Below the pieces are notes generated by a model. It saw only the letters and a list, made by a program, of their open reading frames with translations. It ran no database searches and was not told the origin of the DNA. A stretch of DNA of 64,000 bases. Origin: Gymnopus androsaceus JB14. Its lineage: Eukaryota; Basidiomycota; Agaricomycetes; Agaricales; Omphalotaceae. Positions 58,127-64,000 of this stretch are shown here, piece after piece (within the stretch, counting starts at the first letter, position 1; each line of letters begins with the position of its first letter). The stretch spans positions 1 through 64,000 of the forward strand of contig ML769625.1 of NCBI GenBank assembly GCA_009733575.1, written 5' to 3'. The translations under genes and the position numbers were made by a program.

Positions 58127-58864
58127 CGAGGGCTATTATAGAATCTATGGAGTCATCTTTCATCGGAAATTCTATAAAAATACTTCATTTGATTTATAGC
58201 ATTCTTTACATTTATCAGCTTCCTTTTGCGTTTGAATTTCAGTGCTGTATATTTTACATATTTCTCAAGGATGTTGAATACATATTTTTAAAGACCCCAA
58301 CAAGCCAAATAGGAATGCCAAAGCTGTACCTATCATATCTCAAAGGTGAAATGTTCGGTTGCATCGAACCGCCGTGCCTCCTTTTTTCCTCTATCTACTT
58401 ACCCTTGCATGCTGGCCCTAATATCCCGCCAAATGAATTCTCAAGTTTGGCCAATTCCAAAAAAACCACATTTTTTCAGCTTTTTGTCTGACTGTGGCTA
58501 GTGTCAAGAGTTCAGGCTTGATATGGGTGGGAACTTTGATTCCTGAGTTTCTCCCTGAAAACATCTCACAGTACTCACATGTAAGTATAGTACACTTTTA
58601 CTAAGTAGCAAGTACTTATGCGCCGTAGTGAATAGCGGCCCGCTATCCAGTATCCTGGGCCCAGATATGAGTAACGAGCCAGAATCTTAGCGAGGCAAAG
58701 CCATGAAGCAAGTTCTGATGGCAGTTTCGAAGCGAAGTCTGATGGCGCCGGATTCGACCGGCTATTAGTATTCCATCCGTATATATTATATACGGATAAG
58801 GCATGACGATTCTAACTCCCTTCGCACCATTTCCCAAATAACAGCAGTAACGGAGGTGCGCACA
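58127..58864. other. Intergenic stretch
   Basis: No gene recognised. TATATTATATACGG near 58783 may serve the CoA-transferase gene. Confidence 0.4.
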
Positions 58865-60635
58865 ATGACTGGATATAACGTGCAAGTCGAATCGCAGCAG
58901 ATCCTTGCTCACACCATCGTAGACAGTCGACTGAATCTTTCGCCTGAAGTCAAAGAAGCGTGCGGAAGGGTTACTTTCCATGGAGATAGCAATCCATTCA
59001 TTCCAACGCCTTGCAAGATTACAGAGTCGTGCTCTGCGCTTTCTGGTCTTGTAGGAGCACTTGCCAGTGTTGCGGCCAAAGAGCGCTATGGTATTGATCA
59101 GAAAGTCGAGATCGATACGTGAGTATTTGCGTTTGGCTGGAACAGGTGGATTGAACGCTGAACCTGTTTTTTCAGTGACAAAGCAACGCTTTTTCTGATG
59201 TCGATCCTGCTCCCTACTGTGGATGGAAAGTCCTTCCTGGCGAACGATGTGATTGCAGAAGCGATCTCCGAGGCCGACAAGTTTGACATGGGGAAACATA
59301 TACACCGCCAGTGTACCAACGTGTATCAGTGCAAAGATGGGAGGTGGTTCCATCTCCATGGATCTATGAACGCTGCGAAGGCCATGGAAATGGTAGGTGT
59401 ACCCGAGCAAGACGTGTCGGCTGAGGAGGCAAGATACATATACATGGAAAAGGTTGCGCAGTGGAATTCGGAGGAAATTGACCGAACAGCCAACGATGTC
59501 TATAGACAAGCGGGAGTCATATGCAACACCCCGGAAGAGTTCTTCGAGTCGCCACAAGTACGAGGTCCTGTGCTCAACTTTGGCAAGCACTAATGCATCA
59601 TGAGTAGGGCAAGATAATGGGCGAGGAGCCTGTCTACACCATGACACCAGTTCAAGCGCCACACAAGGTCTGGCCTCAGACCGACACCGACGGATACAAG
59701 CCTCTCGCCGGCATAAGAGTCATTGATTTCTCCCGCGTGATAGCAGCTCCTGCAGTGTCCAAGCTTGCTGGCTGCATTGGGAGCGGATGTACTGAAGATT
59801 TCCAACTTGGATAACCCCGAGATTGGTGCGCTGCTGGTGGATATGAGCACCGGAAAAAGAGACACCGCTCTCAACCTGAAGAGCGTCGATGGAAAAAGGG
59901 ACTTCGACCGGCTTGTCAAGGATGCAGACATTCTGATTGATGGCTTCCGTCCAGGAGTGTTGGATCGACTTGGTTATGACGCTAAGTCGCTTCGCACATT
60001 GAGCCCTTCGTTGATTCTCATGCGCGAGAACTGCTATGGGTTCAAAGGCCCCCTGGCATATAGATCAGGATGGCAGCAGATCAGTGACTGCCTAGTAGGC
60101 ATTTCATGGCTTCAAGGAAAGGCCATGGGGTTGAATGAACCGGTTGTCCCCTTGCTGCGTAAGTAGATCAAGTGTCTTCGATGATGAGAGAGTTTGCTAA
60201 TTTTTATAAGCGAATTCCGATTACCAAACCGGTCTTATTGGAGCTGCTGCTGCTATTCAGGCATTGTTGACTCGCGCAAAGGATAACGTCACCTTCGACA
60301 TTGATCTTTCTCTTACGCAGTACAACATCTGGTACTACCGATTGGGTCAACACAAAGAAGATGTCTGGCAAGCTATACTCGAACGAAACCCTGGATTTGA
60401 GGTGCGACACTACGACGAAATGGCCAGTCTCACGGGAAAGACCTATCGTACGGTGCTTGCCAGTCGCCCGGGCTTGCTCCAGAATCCGGCTTATTACATG
60501 TCCATGAGCGGGAAGGAATGGGGAGTAGATGGAGACATATCCATTCTTGCGCCGCCCTTCAACCTCGAAAAGAGCAAGATCGGGTACGATGTTCCGTCAG
60601 GCAAACGTGGACGATCTCGACCGGATTGGAGATGA
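58865..60635 (+). CDS. Class III CoA-transferase (CaiB/BaiF family), one frameshift
   Basis: Four exons (58865-59118, 59176-59557, 59608-60158, 60211-60635) give about 536 residues if one base is ignored. Enzymes of this family move CoA between carboxylic acids. Visible: the fungal N-terminal half (SALSGLVGALASVAAKERYG; FLMSILLPTVDG; HRQCTNVYQCKDGRWFHLHG), then the catalytic-type half: GIRVIDFSRVIAAP, LLAALGADVLKI, STGKRDTALNLKS, KDADILIDGFRPGVLDRLGY, ENCYGFKGPLAYRSGWQQISD, and the end GYDVPSGKRGRSRP. The extra base is near 59763 (AAGCTTGCTGG), between APAVSK and LLAALGAD. The substrate cannot be told. A 339-codon minus-strand frame lies over the first two exons and is only a shadow. Confidence 0.87.
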
Positions 60636-61686
60636 ATGTTATGTAGCTGTGATCTCGACCCTGATTCAGGATGGTCGTGCGATCCGTATAGCCAGCATAA
60701 AAGTGCATTGACATCCTTCAGCAGCTTTTTGTATCCAGCTTGAAGGGCATTAAGGACCGGCCAGAATGGAATATCTTACCTATGAGTTTTTGAAGCGAAG
60801 AACAGAAATATGCTACCGAGGTGTTCGTTCAACGGCCGGAAGACAGAAAGACCTCCACTCAACAAACATACGTGACTACGTTATATGGGCCTTGGCAAAG
60901 TGAGGTTTGCCGAGGCCAAAACTTTTGGCCTCCCTCAGTAGCATAACTAACAACACACTCCATTGAAACATGGAATATATAACTCAACGAGCATATAGGT
61001 AAAAGAAGCAGGATCCCTTAAAAGAATGATAGTTGTGTCTGATGTGGGATGCTGTGGGCTGATACTTGACCTCTTTTATAAGAATGTTTTGAAGTCCAAG
61101 AAGAATGAATACAGCAAGCGCTAGGCGCAGGACATATGTGAGAACTCTCTACGTAGCATGATTTGAGGGCTGTCGGACAGACCAAGTCTGAACAACATAG
61201 TACCCCCTTTTTATTTTCAAGGAGAACATTCTCCTTGGAAAGAAGTACAGAGCTGGGGTCCCACGCGGCTACCATCTACGCACCAAGAGACGGATATTGT
61301 TTACAATGATACTACCCATTGGCAAAAACAGGAGGATGACGTTCTCTGGCGTACATACTGTATCGAACTAGACATGAAAACAAGCGTTCATACCTCACTA
61401 TCTACTAATCAAGCTTTCTTGCTTGTTAAGTGTATATGAAACCAGAGAACGAAAGTCTTGCACGATCAATATTTTACGCTTTGACCGACTTATGATTTCC
61501 ATTCAACCTGGTCTATTGCCCGCTGAAACAATTCTGAACAGGCTACTGGCTCACAATGGGCGAATATTAGATACAACATATGTATATAAAGTGAATGCAG
61601 CACTGCTACTCTCACCAGATTCTCTATCGACGTTTGAACACTAATGGAACGCGGATCGGCCTGATCAAAGCGTCAGTATTTCAGAT
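60636..61686. other. Intergenic stretch between convergent genes
   Basis: No gene recognised. TCTCCTTGGAA / GGAGAACATTCTCC-type palindromic words lie at about 61220-61240. Confidence 0.45.
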
Positions 61687-64000
61687 TTATACAATCCACA
61701 CCACGCACGTCATTGTCACTCCAGGCTTGGAAGCCGTTACACGAGCTTTCCTTTCTTCAAATGTTTCACTAGCAAATTGGGGCTCTTCCTTGACCTCAAT
61801 CTTGTACTTCGAAACCAACATTGTGAGAACGGCGATCGCTTCTGATTCAGAGAACCTGTGGACAAGTAGATTGAATAGGGCTGGTCGAAAAAATAACATA
61901 GGGACATAATTGCGACCAATACAAGCTCGCGGACCTACGGAGACGTTCAGTTAGTACACCGTGAAGGGGGTGCAGCTGCTTCAAGTAGATACCCACCGGC
62001 ACTAAAGGGAATAAATGCGTCTCGGGGCCAGTCTGGATGTAAGAAACGGGAAGGTCTAAATTCCTCAGGATTTTTCCAGTAGCGGGCTAGATTTCATCCA
62101 GCGTCAAGACAAATCGATAGGAGACGATAAGACGTACGGTTATAGTGCAAGCCCACAGCGTTGAGCTCTATTGAAGTGCCTTTCGGAACAGGAAGAATGC
62201 GTTTCTCGCCAGCAGCGTTAGTTAGAGTCAGACTTGTGTCTTCAGCGCTATACTTCGGTATCCCGTTCACCTGAAGAAAATGTAAGGCAAGTCGCGGTAG
62301 ACCTCTCAGGTAAGTATAACTCTCACAGGTGGGTACAACCGCATGGTCTCATAAAACACACTGCGTGACTTTTGAGAGGACAATCGACATGGTCACTGTA
62401 GTAAACTTACGCCATCGATTGAGTGAACAGAGGCATTTCCTCGTATGTCTAGTATCGACTCAGTCAGCGACAATCAAACACAATCTTAGCATGAAACTCA
62501 CAGGTAATCTATCATCAGGGATTATTGACTTGATGTGTTTAAAAAGTATCTCTTGCTCATCTTGATATAGAGCAAGCAAAGCAAACGCAAAACAGAGAGT
62601 GTGGGAAGTGGTCTATACGAAAAAGCTATTTGAGTATGGAAAATCTCAAACAGACCATACACAGACGAACCTCGTGTCCCGCTACGAGGAATATGAATAT
62701 ATTTCCCGTCACATCGCTGTCCGTGAATGTTGGATCATCAGAACTTGCATCAAGAAGACTACTAAGCAAATCGTATCTCTCTTCCTTCTTCTCTGAATTT
62801 CGTCGTGCGGAAATCATTTCATGCAAATAACTCTGGAATAGACCCATACTGTTATCAATGCCGCAGTCGACCCTAAAATGACTGCCCACCTCCAATTCGA
62901 CAAATGCAAGACGGACTGTGCGAGTATGCTCATTGAGCCCCATGGCCCACCCGGGAACTAGGATTTTGGTAAAGCAGCCCGCGGAGGCTTCATGAATAGC
63001 TTCTTTGAATGTCATTTGGTGGTTTGGCGGGACACTAGAGTCATCTTTCCAAGATATCCTCTGGCCGAAAGCTACGAAACGAGATCAGCGTACCATCATT
63101 GAACAGACAAGGTGGTTATTCTACCGGCGGCACTAAGAACAAACAAGGCAATCTAATGAAGGATACGAATAAACTCATGCAAGCATGCATCCATAGTGGA
63201 TGACTTTACCGGAACAGTGATGCTAATCGCATGTTCGATAACAATGGACTTTTGAGAACCCCAGACGTCGTTAAAAAGATCCAGTACGATCCTCAGAGTC
63301 TCATCCCAGATGAATTTGTTGTTTCGCTATATTTTATCCATAAGATTCAAACCGAGGTGAGAAATTCGATACATACATCGCTGAAACCAGGCGCAGCAAT
63401 CTTCCTATATCTCTTCCATTCTTCTCCCTCCGAAGCTACAATATTGCCTCCAAGGATTGACAATGCTTTGTAATACGCTACAGGCTTTGGAAACCTGGAC
63501 CGAGCGGTTGTGATTTCCTAAATATCGACAATGAATCAGAGAGGTGCGGTATCAGACAACGAAACCAACCTTGATGACGGCAGCGTCTGCCACAGATAAA
63601 GTAACATCCGCAAGACTTATCTAAATCTAGTCAGTGAGACGAGCGTTCAGGAAGAGTTATAAGGATATGCACATTTGCAAGAACATCCCAGCCCGCTTCG
63701 GCAAATGCTATAGTATTGTCCGTGGTAAGCCTTCTCGAAAGAGTAAGGGAATGTGAAAAGATAATTCACTTCTATGTTTTGTTCGCCAGCAGTGTTGTGA
63801 ACCGCGTGTTATTCCAGTAATTTTTGGCAGGAAATCGATAATAACGGTATTTTGTGAGATCAGCGTTATGGTACCTGGATGAGATCTAGCGAAGCGAAGC
63901 GTTGGGTAATGTAGATTGCAGCCATGGCCCAAAAGAACTGACTGGACTGATTTTATCGACCTTCTGATCTCTAGATATTTCTTAACAACGTATAAAGCAG
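61687..64000 (-). CDS. Cytochrome P450, cut by the right end of the window
   Basis: Many short exons on the minus strand, stop at 61687; the start lies beyond 64000. P450s use heme, O2 and electrons from a reductase to oxidise small molecules. Reading from the N-terminal side: FLPKITGITRG, TFAEAGWDVLANV (about 63.7 kb), SLADVTLSVADAAVIK, SRFPKPVAYYKALS, GGNIVASEGEEWKRYRKIAA (helix C, WxxxR), NNKFIWDETLRIVLDLFNDV, GQRISWKDD, helix I NIFIFLVAGHE joined across an intron to TTSHTL (AGHETT), the helix K ETMR (ExxR), PRDAFIPFSA joined across an intron to GPRACIGR (heme-binding Cys). All key motifs are present, and this part shows no frameshift. The substrate is unknown. Confidence 0.9.

Noticed and set aside
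58643..59662. Long minus-strand frame (339 codons) over the CoA-transferase gene
   Set aside because: It lies antisense to well-conserved exons, crosses an intron and has no domain; it is a shadow of the real gene.
53581..64000. MATE, CoA-transferase and P450 as a secondary-metabolite cluster
   Set aside because: No backbone enzyme (polyketide synthase, peptide synthetase or terpene synthase) is present and unrelated membrane-protein genes lie between.

Overview
The window reads as nuclear DNA of a mushroom-forming basidiomycete (Agaricomycetes). The signs are genes split by many short GT-AG introns (about 50-65 nt), F-box/leucine-rich proteins with the N-terminal layout common in mushrooms, a DUF6534-type membrane protein, a microbial-class P450 with a fungal N-terminal half, and a Plavaka-type transposon, a group known mainly from Agaricomycetes. 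The species cannot be told from the sequence.

Layout. (1) 0-6 kb: a duplicated upstream block. Copy A drives a small secreted cysteine-rich protein. Copy B keeps the TATA box but has no gene after it. Each copy carries a different small inverted-repeat element. At 4.7-5.6 kb lies a decayed copy of the 34-35.6 kb region. (2) 6.3-8.0 kb: a single-pass membrane protein on the minus strand. (3) 8-34 kb: a transposon island. It holds an about 8.1 kb Plavaka element (13.9-22.0 kb), at least eight short elements with terminal inverted repeats flanked by TA, Copia-type retrotransposon remnants (reverse transcriptase/RNase H, gag, zinc knuckle, LTR copies), a large inverted repeat with arms at 24.7-25.6 and 30.4-31.9 kb, and nested insertions in it. 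(4) 34-64 kb: a gene-rich stretch with NAA20 (NatB acetyltransferase subunit), NADP-glutamate dehydrogenase, a membrane protein with a secreted domain plus seven helices, two F-box proteins around a Ser/Gln/Pro-rich nuclear-type protein, a DUF6534 protein, a MATE exporter, a large glycosylated membrane protein, a class III CoA-transferase and a cytochrome P450 that runs off the right end.

The genes on the right are a normal mixture and do not form an evident pathway. MATE, CoA-transferase and P450 lie near each other, but nothing in the sequence shows that they work together.

An important warning: at least five otherwise well-conserved coding regions (gdhA, NAA20, MATE, CoA-transferase, Plavaka transposase) each carry a single-nucleotide gain or loss, mostly in short runs of one base. 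Either the assembly has indel errors or these genes are decaying. The reader should not take any of them as proven pseudogenes. Exon borders were worked out by eye from splice signals and family conservation.
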